A DNA stretch of 64,000 nucleotides, taken from Balanoglossus misakiensis. Its lineage: Eukaryota; Hemichordata. A program made the position numbers and the translations under genes. Positions 1 through 14,800 of the stretch are shown in pieces (the first letter of the stretch is position 1; each line of letters starts with the position of its first letter). The stretch spans positions 1,240,001 to 1,304,000 of the forward strand of contig CM082577.2 of assembly GCA_040954595.2 (NCBI GenBank), read 5' to 3'. The notes beneath the pieces were generated by a model. The model saw only the letters and a program-made list of their open reading frames with translations. It did no database searches and was not told where the DNA came from.

Positions 1-1223
1 GTGTTTGTTTTTAATGACAAAATGGCCCCTCTGACCGGGCGAAAGATACCCGTGTTCAAACCCGAAAATGAAAGTGCTCTTTCCGTTTGATGACTTACTG
101 ATAGAATTAAGCCACGGTTAACCGTGATTAAGCCCATTACAGATACCGGTACTCCTATGTTAATATTTCTAACGCCATCCTTCTTTTCATCATACAGTTG
201 TCGGAATGAAACCAAATGAGCTGTTTGATCAGAAGAACGAAACCTTCAGTGCGACGCTTAGACATTCCCGTTTTAGAACCGACCCGAAGCCGATTCAAAG
301 ACGTTGAAGTTTGAATGGTTCTTCCTGTGACGAAAGTTGATTTAGAGAGCTTGCGATATAAATGCGACATTTCGAGTTGTGATGCTGTGTACGATTATTG
401 CGTTCCCCTAAAGTTGCTTACTTTATTTCCTTCTTCTTTCCATTGTTCTGCCCCCCCGTTACATTTGAAACCTACCAAATGAACGTTTTTAGTGTGACTC
501 AAATAAAGAACCTTCATAAAATCCTCGTTTAAGGACAATTCTTGCTTATTTGGAATTTATTTTGAGTGTGGATGGTCGTGTTCAACATTACATTGCGACT
601 TCTATGGTACAGGTATGTAAGAGCGAATCTGTTCACAATTCCGGCATGTCGCTTAAACAAGTTATATGTTCGTATATTCGATAACTTTCAGGGTCGTAAT
701 CTGAGGAAAATGCTGTCTCTCGTCGAATTTCTGGAATTTGCCAATGAATTTCCTCTTCTCAAGCAAACTCGCCACCAATATGTCGGGCATGGCAATCACA
801 GCAGTCAGCCACCAAGTGATGTCCTTTGTTCATTCGTTCGTTTTTTGTTAGGGAGCTTTCAGTAATTACTGGGGGAGGGGGGGGGGGAATTGGGTACGAC
901 CCACGGAACGTGTGACCATTCTATGTTGTGGCAATATTCATTTGCTTTCAAACCAAGTTTGCACAATTGACAGGAACGGCTGTTTCACAGTACAATGCTC
1001 AGTTCTGGATACTTAATGGCAAAAGATTCAACTCTTCTTAAAAGACTAGCCCTAAACTGATTGCTCTATCCCTGTTTAACTGAGATATCCACAAATGATA
1101 CCATGGAAACTGTCTTCAGTCATGTGACACCTTTATCTTCACTCTGGTTTTGCAAAAATTCATCTATCTTTGTTCTTTGTCAAGAAGCTGATCCTGAATT
1201 GGCTGGACAATTGCAAGTGTCAC
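1..1223. other. 3' flank of VPS35L, no recognised gene
   Basis: No recognised coding sequence. On the minus strand this stretch should hold the 3' untranslated region of VPS35L. Minus-strand AATAAA hexamers lie at 556-561 and 422-427; either could end the transcript, but neither is proven. Open frames here (for example 566-865 plus and 155-370 minus) show no family resemblance. A long G run lies near 873-889. Confidence 0.5.
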
Positions 1224-4200
1224 TCAAGCTCTCGACTGTAATGGCATTTTCTGGACCAGTTCGTTGTAAGATTTTCCATCTTGATCTATTGCCTTTTTCT
1301 TCACAGCATCCAGAATCCTTATCTGTTGGTCAAAAATATATGTATGTGAAAGTAAGTGCATTCATACAATCCATGTTTTCTTATATCAGACACAGGAACC
1401 CCAGTCAACCAGACTACTACAACTAGTTACTTACCATCATTTTGGTATCTGCATAGCCATGCTTCTGGGCTAAATTCCACAAATTCTGAGCCAATGTCGA
1501 CATCTTTGGGTTGGACATATCTCCGTGTGCGATTATATGATTGAAGAAATCCATGGCCAAAGCAGACTGTCTCTTCAAACCCTTCAGGAAGAGAAAGTTT
1601 GGAAAAACAATCAATCCTGTTATGTTTATGAGGTTTGCGCTGGTATGGGAGGACATATTCTCATCAAGGGGGACACCCACGCAGCGCGACAACCCCTTCC
1701 CTTTATACTTACATCTCCCTGTGCCAGCTTCTTGTAATGTTCCAAAACCTCTTCTATCAGAGTTCCCGTAATCTTGTTAATTTCTGTCAGGAATTTATTG
1801 TCATTTCCATACAAATTGTCGTTAGAATCAACTGTAATTTAAACAAATAATACAAGTGATTTACTTTCATGAAATATTAGCTTTGCTTATATTTCATTCA
1901 TTCATTCTCAATCCTTCCTTCCTTCATTCATTAAGCATCTGTTCTCTAACCATGGTATACAAGTTCTTCATATGTATCTAGTCTATATCAATGTTCACAT
2001 GCATGTATGGATATACATGTACATACATACATACATAAACGTTCACATCAGATCTCTGTTTTCAAGTTTCCATAAACAAACTACACATACCTTTATCAAA
2101 GTGGTAAATGTACTGTTCTTGAGAAGCTGCTGAGAGAATGTTGAAGACATTCAAGAACAGCTTGATCTTTGTGTCGCTGTTTTCATCCCAATGGTAATCG
2201 TGAATCACATTCAACAAACCTCTAATCAGATACAGTACGCCATGGTCTGGATGATCCTACAAGACAAAATGTCGAGATCTTGACTCCCTCAGTTCACAGT
2301 GTTGGCACATTTGCCTCAGATCTAGATCTTTCAGTTGTGTCTCCCTACACACACAGAACAGAAAAACTAACTTACTGGCACAACCAGAAGTACCGACAAG
2401 AAATTACAGATGTAATCTGCCACCAGTGGTTCAGTCGACCTTGATTTATAATCCAGAAGAATTGACTTTGGGACTTCACTGATCAGCTGGATTGCGGCCT
2501 TGAAGAATGCATCGCCTAGAATAAAAAGAATGCAATCATAAAAGTAACACATCCCTTGTTGTTCATGAACAAAATTATAACAGAATGCTGGTTTGTCACT
2601 GAAATATGCTGTGAAAGGGGTTAAGATTTCATGTACCGGTACCACATATTACGACCACTGGCTGAGCACAGTTCAGAGCCAATTAATCAGAAACAAAGAC
2701 ACCCTCCCACGACCACACAAAGGATGCCATCATGAAAGTGTCAAATGCAAATGCTTCTGTTTACCTTGTGTCAGTGCTTGGTTTGCCATGGCAACCTGTC
2801 CTGACACTAAATACAACTGCAGTCTGGAGAATATTCCAGATATTGATGGGATTGTAATGAAACAGTAAGCTGAACATGCCTGAAATTGAAACACACATCC
2901 ATAGTGAGACAGATCTCATGAAGATGAGTTTGTGTTTTTCTGACAATCACTGAATCACAATCACACAAATGCATACAGTTTACATACACAGATTAACTCA
3001 CAGATTCACACACTCCCATTGTCAAATGCTATATGACTTTCACAAAATATGAACAAAGAACATGAAAAATAGTATTGAAAAAGACAGAAATGCAAACACA
3101 ACTTCACACTCACCCGGACAAATGCTGCAGTCTTACGAGAATGGTTGCCTTTCACAACTTTCTTTGTTTCCATTGACAACAAGTTGACACACTGCATTGC
3201 AAAATAAATCAGAAACGATTATTTCCACTATAAGATTATTCCACACAGCTTCTCAATCCTGAAACGTTCATATTTTGAGGCCGAGATCACCTTCCTGTAC
3301 ATGTATGTTATTATTTTTTTATGATGGTCAGAAAATGACCCAAATCTTTTTTCTGAGCTTCACACAGCTCAAGATATACATGTACTTACTTGGACCAGCT
3401 GAACCAAGACAGATTCCAAGTTACTGAAAGACGCCCTGGCTTCAACATAGAAACTCAACTGCTGTTCAAAGTCTCGGCCAAAAGACACCTGTAGAATATA
3501 TTATGGAAATGAGTCTTACATGCCATTATAATGGATGAACACCACACACTTCCCAAAAAATCTACATGGCTGCAGAAGTACATTGTACAGTAACACTTGA
3601 CGTATTTACAAAAGAATTACCTTTCTGATGAAAGAACAAATCAAATGTCCAATCACTCTCTTCTCATCATCAACAGTCAGTGCGCTGGAAGGAAAAGAAA
3701 GAACAGATTTTAATCATTTATTAATTAATGTTATGTTTATGTCATCGATTTTGTATGTTTTGTGGTTGTTTTGGTTTGCTGTGCTCAAGAAGAATACGTT
3801 GTGTGCACAAGAAAAGTTTCTACATGGTCGATGTTTAGCCCCAGTTGATCAAAAATAAAATCAGGGACTTGCAATATCAGATGCTGTAATGATACTTAAT
3901 GGAATTAACTTTTGAAAAACACAGTTGACATGTTTTACTGCTCTGTACTTACTTGACACTGTCGTGCATAGTCTTGCACACAAACATCAAAGCGTTGATA
4001 ATGACCGGATCACTGGTGGTAGAATCTAGTGACCTACATGAGAAATTGAAATCCAAATGTTTGTACACATGAAAAAACACACATGTGCATAAGACCATCC
4101 TCGACCTTTAACCATGATCAGTGGAATTTGTTTCCATGTATCAACACTGATGGTACAGACAAATGCAGTCCCTTAGTTTTTACAACATCCAACAAAACAT

Positions 4201-7200
4201 AACTGCAAGGATTCCAAAAATTGAACGAAGGATAGTATCATATGATGGACACTAAGTGAAGAGACTGCATCTGGTCTTACTAGCAGTTTGAAGACATGGG
4301 AGCAAAGTCTACTGTTTATGGTTACCAGTAAATCTATAGTTGTAGGGAAATAGCTTACTGTAAGCATGTCTGATGAACTTTAAATGATATCAATGAAATT
4401 TGCATTCCGGCATTATATTCACTTATAAATGACTTGGATATGTTAGTAAATTCTTCTTTCAAAATCACTTTTCATTGCGGTGTGGTTGACAAGGTTACAG
4501 TAAGTGCAGAAAAACATATCATGCTGTTAGGTTAGAGTTGAAAAATGGCACTTCAAATGACTGCTGAAGTAAGGCCATGAAATTAAACGCTCAAGTCTGT
4601 GTGGGGGAAGAAAAGGTTATCAAACTCTAAAGACACTCTAAGAGAAGAGAAGAATCACCTTGGCGACGTCCAACTTGACCAATTTCTACAACATCAAGAA
4701 GACACAGGACAGATTACGACATGAAAAAAAGAGAAATTTACTTGACAGGTAACAATACACATGTGTGATGTTGTCATGGTAATAAGTGCTGACAGTTATT
4801 CACAGTAACATGCAGGCATGAATAAAGAATTATCTGAGAATGATTGACAGTAGGCGTGTCAATGATGAGATTATATTATACTTCAACAGAAAAATGTCCT
4901 TTATAATTAATAAAATGTCTGTTTATGGTATGGCAGCCAAGACAAGTTATTTTTCAGCAACCTTCCATAATGGAATTTCTGTACACCAAAATTTATATGA
5001 TCAAAGTAAACTACTCAACCAATCAGAAAGCAGGTAACACAACACTTTTGGATACGCATTGGGACATGCGCATAGTGACTTCTATAACAAGCGCTTTGAT
5101 TGGCTTGATTTGACACACATGTGTGACCTACGTAGTGTAGCATTCCATGATGGTCTTGCAAACGTCCACTTTCACTGACTCCTTTTGAAGCATATCAATA
5201 AAGGGCAAGAATTTATCCTGAGAAGAAAACAAAACAATTGTTTATTTTTACATTGACTCAACATAAACAATACAAATAAGCCAATCATGATGTCCAGAAC
5301 TCGCCCTGAAGAACACTCTGGAGAACATATGATGCAAAAAATCTGCACGGTCACTTACCATTGAGAACAATTCTGAGAAATCAGTAACATTTGCCAACAC
5401 TTTGGAAATAACAGACTGCAACTGTGGGTAGTAGTCTTCAAATGCTCGATCTGGTGTCATGTGTTTTATAATATCCCCAAGGATGGTGTTAATTTCTTTC
5501 TTCTGATAAGGGAAAATCAAAGACAAACACATGCTTTAGTTTTCTTATTGAAAGTAACGTCTTGTGTCACAAGTTTGCAAAAGCTATGTCTGATTTTGTG
5601 GTGATGACACCAAGTGCATCCTATGCATTCATACAACATGGCTGACTGAGGATGGAATAGGACATTCAGTCTACCATCACTACTGTTGAACTAAAGCGTT
5701 TTATACTCACTGTAAAATGCTTGCATGGGAACTCGATCCACACTTCAGCGCAACTTATGTAATCCTGTGTGACAAGAAAACCAGGACATTTTTTTAAACA
5801 AATGCCACTTAACAACAATGATATTGTAACTCAACAGAAAACCAAGGTACACAAGAAATGTGGCAACAATCTGGACGATTCACTCCATACTTCACCAATG
5901 CTGCAAGATTCCAGACAAGTACAGTGTTACTTACATCCGGATTCTTCAACTTCATCACAACTTTCCAAACATCATTCAGCACAGCTCGTCTCTGGTTTTC
6001 CGGTGGATTCGCCAGGACAAGATTTATGCCGAGGGATCTGTACAGATTATGCTGCAAGAACAGGATTAAGCTGTTTAAAACACTATGTCAACATACATTT
6101 TTATCATAACAAGAAATTGTTGAAAACATTTCAAACCAAATATACTTGGCATTTTATTACAATTTCTGTCAAAAATTATTTCACGACATACCTTTGGAAA
6201 TCCCGATTCTTCGCATTCCTTGATCATTTCGAGAAATTTCATGACTCTACTTGCAATGTAGTCTGGTTTGAATGCTGACATGATTGAATTCAACAGCAGA
6301 GCACTGCAATAAAACAGAGACAACATTTATACATGAGTGTGTGTAGATGGTAGACGGGCCCAGGCATACATGCAGACACGCAATCTTTCATTCCCAAATT
6401 CAAACATACCTGAGAAAAGTGAATTGCAATAGTATGTCTTTAATTATATCCAAATTCAAATATTAAAATGATAAAGACAAAACAGTAACACAACAAAACA
6501 CAACACAACACAATAAAGTATAATACAACATGCATGTAATACAGCACAGATCAACCATTACAACTTACCAATCAGCCTCACTAGGTTTGCAATGGTACAA
6601 AAAAGAATGCAATACACATTAAAGAAATCACTGGGTACAGCCATAGACACTCTACTGCAACTTGTGATCTTTGCATGAATCAAGGCACCTTAAATGTACA
6701 AAATTCAAAATGTTGATGGAAAGATATACCTCCTCGAAGTACAGTTGTCAAACATTTGCACATTGCTCTGCCATAGAAATTGTTTCCATGGAAATGTTAT
6801 CATATTTACCTGTTACATTGCTTCCTACATTTCTCAAGAATCTCAGTCAGAGTATCCTAAAAAGTAAAAATATTTAGATTAACAATTTGATTTTTCTACA
6901 AGAAGAATACATTTGTACTTTTGCACAAAAGTGACATCATGAACATGCAACTAGTCATAAATTTTTATCCTCCTAAGGTATAAGACTTACATCTGTGGCC
7001 TTGTAAGAAACACACTGTAGAATCCAATCCAAAGCAGGTGAATACAATGTTAAGTATGTCGACATATCAAGTCTCTGAACAGCCAGTAAATTCTGCACAC
7101 TGTCAGCTTGAAGCTGAAATGACAGATAAAAGAGATTATCATAAGGGCTCTAGAGACAACAGTTGAAAGAAAACACCATGCACTGGAATATGAGAAACTT

Positions 7201-10200
7201 CAAACATTTCCGACATTTCTGATGCATGTTGCTTACCTGAGAGTACGTTGCCAGAAAGTCGAAAAAGTTGTTGACCAGATGATCTTTGAACTCTGGAGCT
7301 ACACTCATTCCCACCTGCAAATGAGGAAAGTTCTCAAAGGGTCTTTATTCAGTTAGCAAATGAGGATTAACCAAGATTGGAGAGATACACGCAAGTACAA
7401 ATCAGACAGAACCAAGGTACATCTATAAGGTAAATGAAATTCAACTTTGCACCCTTAAAAAGATTGTCACTTACTCGACACAGGTACGTCCTGGCATAGA
7501 TTGCAACCAATGGATCTCCAATTCCACGCATCTGATTGGCTATCCTCAGAAGAGCTTGTGAATATTCACTTCACAAAAAGGAAGAAAATACAATTTAATG
7601 CTGACTAAAATCCTTGTGTCATCATTGGTCTCATGGGGTGCCTTCCAGTTAAATTACATGTACCGGTACATTGGCTACCAAACACTGCAAATGGATGAAT
7701 TGTTCATGGACTGCAAGGCACAGTGAAAGTAGTGTACAGTAGCAATGGAATTCATTTTGGAAATTGAAAAGACATACCCACTGGTAAGAAAACTGTAGCA
7801 TTTGAGGATGGCTGCTTCTGTATATCTGCATTAATCAAAGTCAAGGTCATATCATGTGATTGGACTTTTTTGGTATGTGGTGGAGGACGTGAAGGCCTGT
7901 GAATGCACGCAGCCACGCACACACACATACATGTACATACACACTCTCGTTCTCTCTCTCTCTTTCACACACAAACACAGTTTGTAGAGCTGGAGCTTGA
8001 TTGAGCACCATTCTTTGTACTGATCAACTCTCTTGAGAACATAAAGGATACAATCTTGGTATGAGTTCTCGTATTGATGCAATTTTAAAGAACCAATTCC
8101 TGCAAGTTTCTTTGGCAGAGTCTGGCACCTGTTCAGGAGTGAAGTCTTTGGGTAAAGTTGTTGGTGTTCGACTGCCAGGTGGGAAATACGACGACTTCAC
8201 ACGGATGCGTTCATAGACAAGGTGACCTATACAGATATATGTACAAATCATTATCAAATACCTATATCATTCCAACAGTATCATTCTTTGGGGAAATTGG
8301 ACTGAACACATCCATAGCACAGATAGTTCACACGGAAATTATACATCAATATCACAACAAGGCCAACAAACATATCATACTTTAGGATAACTATTAACCA
8401 GTTTTTCATAAACAGGAAAAAAATCAATGCTGTATGCAGATCATTGATGGCAGAACTTACCAAATGTATCCAGTATATCAGTAATTAACACAAATTTACT
8501 GGGATAAAACTGAATGACAGATGTGTCAGCCAGCAGCTTTGCGCACTGTAAACAAAAAAATATACATGTAAATCTCTTTAGCAAGGTAATCAACAGATAG
8601 AAGTTTTCTATTTTCCAAACTGTGTCCCAGAGACACATTCTACCCTCCACATAATTAAAAGACCAAGTGAACTAACCTGAATTGCAATTTTCAATGTCTT
8701 CACTCTCTGGTCTTGTTCCCATGCTAATATCATGGCTTGGTTCAACTCATCTATCCGATGCACATACTCTTGCTGGCTTAGATTCAGCATTTCTTTGACG
8801 GAGCCCTGGCAAAGAAAAATTAATGAGGAGCAGCTACCAGAAGGCACAAAATAGCAAACGCTACCAAACTTGCCTCATTCACATAGACAAATAATCAAAA
8901 TACTGCGATATGTCCCTAACTGCTTTGTGTCACAGGTCATTTGATTTTTGAACACCAAACTCTCAGCTTACCCCCTGTTCACAACTGAGCTCCACATTGA
9001 GATCCTTCCAAACAAGAGACACTATTCTATTGCAGGTAGACACAACTACACATATGATAAGCCTTACCCAAACATCGTTTTGCCCCAACTCGCTTGACAC
9101 TCACCTCTTCAAAATCATCCAGCTGTTCCAGTCTGTGTTTCACTTTGTCAGACACAGTACTCTGTGCAACTTGGCTTTTAACAACCACTGGAAAAAAAGA
9201 AGAAAAATCACCTTTTATTAATATCATTTTTCCAACATTGCACACTTACATGATGCAGCTTTATGATATTTGCCAAACTGAAATTCTAATATGTTCTGTC
9301 AAAATCTCATAAACTTACGCACCTTTTTCCTTGTCTGCTGCTGACAAAAAGCTCTGTAAAGAAAATCATTTCATTTAATTATTTTTGATGTCATGTTTTG
9401 TTTAGGGGCATTAATTTTTTTTTCTTAGTGTTCTGTCTAACTATTAACTATTCAACTGGTAATAAGAAAATATACTCACTGTTGTAATTGATAACTTTTC
9501 TGAAGTTGTATATTTACTCAATATACCAGCTTTCCTTGCAGACCACGGCTCAAAATCATCACCAACAGTTGATTTTTTCTTATCTTTGGCATCTGTCTCT
9601 GTCTGCAAAATGACAGAAATATTATACTTTATTATACATCCACTACCATAACCTGTATCTGTATCAACACTGCAATTTGCATACAGTTGCTGTTTTCTTA
9701 ATGTAGAATCTCCACCACTTTTTTTCAAGGATTTCAGATTTTCAAGTATGATACTTCACATCCAGATTACCTTGCTCAAAGCCATCTCTGCTGCAGCCTG
9801 GGAGAGTGGATCCGTCCCATCAAGAACACTAGACAATGGATCTGTGCCTTCCAGGGCACCGGATAATGGATCCATGATGAACGATGAACCTGACAATGGA
9901 TCCATGGAGGATGATGATGATGAAGATGCATTGCTGCTCTTTCTACCACTTCCTTTTCCAGTCTTCTTTATTTTACTCTCAGTAACAGTGATCTACAAAA
10001 TGAAAAGTAACAACCTTAAAATTTGGTTGTACATATACTGTAACTCCTGTTAGAGTAAAGGCTGGTCCACACACTGTTTCAAAATATTACAGGTTCAGAC
10101 TGAGACCAGCTGACTCAGAAATCTGGTACTTACGGTCATAGGTTTCAAGGGATGATCGATGACAGGTTCGCCGTGCATAACGCGATCTTGGGCTTCACCT

Positions 10201-10523
10201 TTATAATTACGACATCTGGGGGACCTGGGAATCAACAAAATGTACATATAGTGCATTAATCTACAAGAGCACATGACCCTCGATCAAATTGCAATGTCCA
10301 CTCCCCATTTCCGGATTCAGTGAAATGCATAGTCAGGCCTTACTTTTTACAATTCCACAGGGAAATCGTTGAATTTTTATGCGATTTAGGAGCATTGCAA
10401 GATAATGCAAGAATAATGGAGACACAAGGCAAAGTCCTCTCGTCTTTTTCCTCAACACGAAAAATCAGAGTTAGGAGGTGTGGCCACCCAGTACAGTACT
10501 TACCACTCGTACGCTGCCATCAT
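1224..10523 (-). CDS. VPS35L (C16orf62 homologue), Retriever complex subunit, 29 coding exons
   Basis: Encodes a 989-residue homologue of VPS35L (human 963). VPS35L forms Retriever with VPS26C and VPS29 and, with SNX17 and the CCC complex, recycles cargo such as integrins from endosomes to the plasma membrane. Coding exons in transcript order: 10504-10523, 10134-10224, 9771-9992, 9480-9602, 9323-9353, 9105-9187, 8677-8805, 8461-8545, 8052-8226, 7778-7825, 7475-7568, 7237-7314, 6991-7113, 6810-6856, 6192-6303, 5935-6051, 5711-5764, 5359-5502, 5132-5217, 3953-4033, 3621-3684, 3390-3488, 3114-3191, 2765-2879, 2376-2515, 2091-2256, 1713-1831, 1435-1581, 1224-1322. All introns are GT-AG and all phases join into one frame. 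Recognised family blocks include RNYK near the N-terminus, DFEPW (about 127-131), [57 protein letters not shown] and a C-terminus ending PLQSRA. Exon 5 uses a weak donor (GTGCGT). Start is the first of two adjacent ATGs at 10523; the second is equally possible. Confidence 0.97.
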
Positions 10524-11859
10524 GAATGTTTGTTTATTTGGAATCTCCTCCTTCTTCTGGCGATTTGATTAACGAGGGAAGCATTCAACGGAAACACAGT
10601 ACGACTGGAATCAATTATTACAATCGTAACGTCTCCTCTGATCATATATTTTCGTAAACAGCTTGAGTCTGCGTTTCGCCTCATATGACCCAATGGACCC
10701 AAGTGACCCTTGACCTGTTGACCCCGCACTTGCACAATTTTCTGCCGCTGGCGGCGCTTGTTTGAAGTGAGAGCACAAGCAGCAAGTGATCGGTGAGGTT
10801 TACCCCCGGCCCCGGGGGTTTAACTGTACTGGCAGAGCCACAAGTGCGCATTACATTTCATTATCTGTCTTTTTCGATGTGACATATCTTCCGCAGGGAC
10901 ATTTTTATAAGACCACTGTTTTTTAAATGTAGTGTGTAAGCCTTTAATATTTTGGTACGTACGTTAAATTATTTTAGTGTCTTGTGATTGCTTATTCATG
11001 TTCTGTTCACTAACATGTACTCACCGACTGGTTGTCACAACTCAATTCACATATACATGTATTGGCATGACACCTGAATATTACTACAAAATAGTTGTTG
11101 TATCGACCAATCGGATTATTTGTTTTCGGTAATGTTTCGGGAGACAGAGAAGTGTTGCTTGAGTGGGCAACGGTGTTGTTATGCGGCGGGTTGCTTGTAT
11201 TGCCTGTTAGATCAGAGCGGTATCAACTGTGATCTTGCACTCTTGAGAATGCAAAATAAAGGTTAAAAGTGTTGGCCGAAAACCAACAACGCAGCAATAT
11301 TCCCACGAAATTTACGGCTGCCCTGAGGATTTGGCAAATATTTTGTCTGGTTACCAATGGCATTCTCATAAACAATAACAACGGTGGCGCTGGAGTCTAA
11401 AGAACCGTTACTAGGAATCAGAGGAGATAGATTAGATCCATATCATCTCAATCAGATATGATAATCTTATAAGAGAGAACAAAATGAGATGTTGGGTTCA
11501 TTATTTGCGATAACAGATGAAGAGGAGGGAACATTACATGACTCAAGTAAGTATCTCCCTCCCAAGAGAGTTTATGAGAGGAAAAATTCACAAGTCTCTA
11601 TTATGGCTGTTAAATTCACAAATTGTTTTTTTTTTCCGTCAATTTTCATAATGCGCAGAGTTGTCTAAAATATAAATTCAAGCGAAAGAAAATAATTAAT
11701 ATCGTATGGTGGTACATGTACCACTAATAGGTTTCCAGTTTACCTTTTCGCTATTTAATTTGAGTTGTCAAATTGTTCTTTCCTGAATTCTGAAGGCATA
11801 GTTCATCATGATATTATCTTACTTTCTCATGCACAGCAACGCATTTAAGGTCGATTACG
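10524..11859. promoter_or_regulatory. Intergenic region between divergent VPS35L and protease-like gene
   Basis: About 1.3 kb separates two genes transcribed away from each other, so it should contain both promoters. A GC-rich patch with CCCCGGCCCCGGGGG lies near 10803-10818, not far from the VPS35L start. I saw no unmistakable TATA box or initiator and no coding sequence. Assigning it as a shared promoter is inference from layout only. Confidence 0.4.
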
Positions 11860-14800
11860 ATGAGGTGTATCATCTTGTTAGTCGCTGTTTACGTCACATT
11901 CTGTCATGGACAATCTTTTCCAGGTGAGTGCAGCTTATTTGTGATTGGTGTATAGACTACAATGGATTGAAGTCACAAGTTGACATACAATTAACAGTTA
12001 CTGTCGAAAGTAGTATTCTGATATAACAAACTAACAATATGGTACATTTACCAGGTTGTGGTGACAAGGGAATCAGCACAAACATCATCGGTGGTAACAC
12101 AACCACAGTAGAAGAATGGCCGTGGCAAGCAATGTTAAAAATCTACAGTTTAATTGGAATCGAAACTCACATATGTAGTGCAACTTTAATCCATCCTCAG
12201 TGGGTCTTAACAGCAGCACATTGTGTGTAAGTACAACCATGGTCTACCTGGATGGTCCAGTTGGACCGCTTCTGCTAGTTTGCGCAATCATTATTCTAGT
12301 CTAGTCCGATCCGATCCGAATGATTTTACATCACTGACCAAAGCAAATGTCTTCTAGAAAGCAATACCTCCTATTGTAATATTCTTAACATCTGCGTTCA
12401 TTGTTCTCCAATTTTGCAGAAATAACTGGTTGGATCCGGTTCCATATTCTGTCAACCTCGGTATCACGTACCGTACGGCACTCAATGAATCTTCTCTGGT
12501 CATCGTTGACGTCAAGAATGTTTATATTCATCCCGACTTTGACTTGGACACATACGACAACGACATCGCCCTTGTCGAGTTTGTTGAATCGGTAAATCTT
12601 ACCTCCTACATCGAACCGGTTTGCATTCCCGCGGCTAACCAGGTGTTCACCGGACAGAATTGTTGGACAACGGGATGGGGAAGTACACAATCAGAAGGTA
12701 GCTTTTATTTAAAATTTAATGCTATCCTCTGGGTTATCGTTTAGACACTGTAAACATTTCCGCCACAGTGATAAAGTTTCCACAGACTTTCACTTTGCAT
12801 CCGTTTTATCACCTCTGTCTATTTTCAGATCTGCCCAGCGAGGTCCTCAGAGAAGTCAGTGTACCTATAATCAGCAACGCAGAATGTCAACCTTTGCTTG
12901 AAACCGGGGAAATATTGACAGACAATATGATTTGTGCCTCGTACGATAACGGTGGAACATGTCTGGTGAGTGAATTGCTTACACTCCGTCTGACTCCTCG
13001 ATCCACATGGAATTATGCGTCGGTTATTGATTAAGGATAGCATTTTCACGCAGAACCATGCACATATACGACAATTTCATATCAATTTTTCTCATTTCAT
13101 TATCAAATAGTTGGATGGTGGAGGGCCTCTGGTATGCGAAGATTCTGGTGCTTGGTACATTGCTGGCATTGTGAGTCGAGGCAACGCTTGTCTGAACCCT
13201 GGGACACCTGGAATCTTTACGGACGTCTCGAAATATGCTGACAACTTTATTCAGCATGTCTTCGACGGAACAACACCTCCCACAAGTAAGTGTACAAAAA
13301 AGACACATGGCAGTGAAAGATTTTCATCAACATTTACAACATACACGACGTTCAATAAATATACAATCTGAAGAACCGAGCATTTTATTCGCTTTCAGAA
13401 CCGGACGTCTGTGGATACGGCGAGTTCATGTGCGAGGGTGGTATGTGCCTGAATGAACTTTCAACGCGTTGTAACAACTTTCCAGATTGTCCAAGCTTGG
13501 ATGATGAAGCTTACTGCAGTAAGTGGATGTTTATACCATTCTGTTGGGGGGGGGGGGGTCAATCAATTTTGTAAATTGTAAATTTAACAAAATGACTGCG
13601 CATGCTCCTCCAACTACACAGGTAAAGATTGGCAGCTGTTCTCACCAACGTATAACGCCATAACGGCAAGTTTGGAGGAAATTGGAAAAGTTTACAACGG
13701 ACTCTTACAGGACCAGTGTATGAATCTCTGTTTAAACGAGACAACATTTGTCTGCCGTGCCTTCGATTACGTGCCGTCGTCAGGGCTTTGTCACCTGATC
13801 AACACGACTGATCTCCCGGTGAAGCTGGACACCAACTCCACCGCTGATGGCGTGCAACATTGGGACCTCAGAACTGTGCAAAGTAAGTTGTGGGCCCTAG
13901 ACCAAGTGACCATAAATTGTAAAATTAAGGGGAAAATAGGGGAAAATTTGTAAATATGATGAAAATGTTGCACCACATTTTGACAGCAAAAATGTAGCGT
14001 TCAAATGGTATACATACACCAATGCACTGTGTCTTCTCTTCCGCAGACTGTGGTGCATACTTCTTGAATTTCGACGGCTTCTTCGGATCGCCTCGGTACA
14101 TGTTGATCCGACCCGAAGTTGAGAACTGGTGCAGAATCACGATTAGCAACAGCCAGCTGGACGCAGTGGTGCAACTCAATATATCCTCTGTCCTCACTCA
14201 AGAAAATGCGCTGTCGACCTGTGACGATGCATTCGAGCGACTGATCGTGTATGACGGCAACTCGTTGACTTCTCCGGTTCTGGGAATCTACTGCCTTGCA
14301 AATATGCCCGCCATCATCCGATCGACAGGGAATACTGTCTTGCTGGAATATATCGAGGATGAAGGCTTGGTAGACACGCAAGGATTTATGGTCCGATACA
14401 ATATCCGTAAGTTCATGTTTTGAACTTCTTGATGTCATATTGCATTGCCTTGGTACATCAATTCTACATTTTTGCGTATAATCATTTCGAGGTGTAATTA
14501 GATATGACAATCTATCCACAGGTTACTACCAGGAAGTGACGTTGACCGAAGCTCCCGGTACGGTGACGTCACCTTTATGGCCTGACCCATATCCACCAGA
14601 GAGGGAGTACCATTGGTCCATTCAGGCACCGCAAGAATATCACGTCAAACTAGACTTTCTCACATTCCGACTTGAAGAAGACGACCAAATCTGTTCCAGC
14701 GACAAGGACCATCTAACTATCTACTGGGGACTGTCTGAGATCTCGCCTCACTTTGGGACATTTTGTGGAATTCTCTTCATTTCGCAGTCGGTGGAGTCGC

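Noticed and set aside
566-865. 99-codon plus-strand open frame downstream of VPS35L
   Set aside because: Not similar to any family I know and lies in the likely 3' untranslated region on the other strand.
5769-6278. 169-codon plus-strand open frame
   Set aside because: It overlaps two VPS35L exons and their introns on the opposite strand and has no family resemblance.
12385-12690. 101-codon minus-strand open frame
   Set aside because: It is the antisense shadow of exon 3 of the protease-like gene, which has splice and family support.
14001-14519. 172-codon minus-strand open frame
   Set aside because: Antisense shadow of the first CUB exon; the plus strand has the conserved cysteines and in-phase splice sites.
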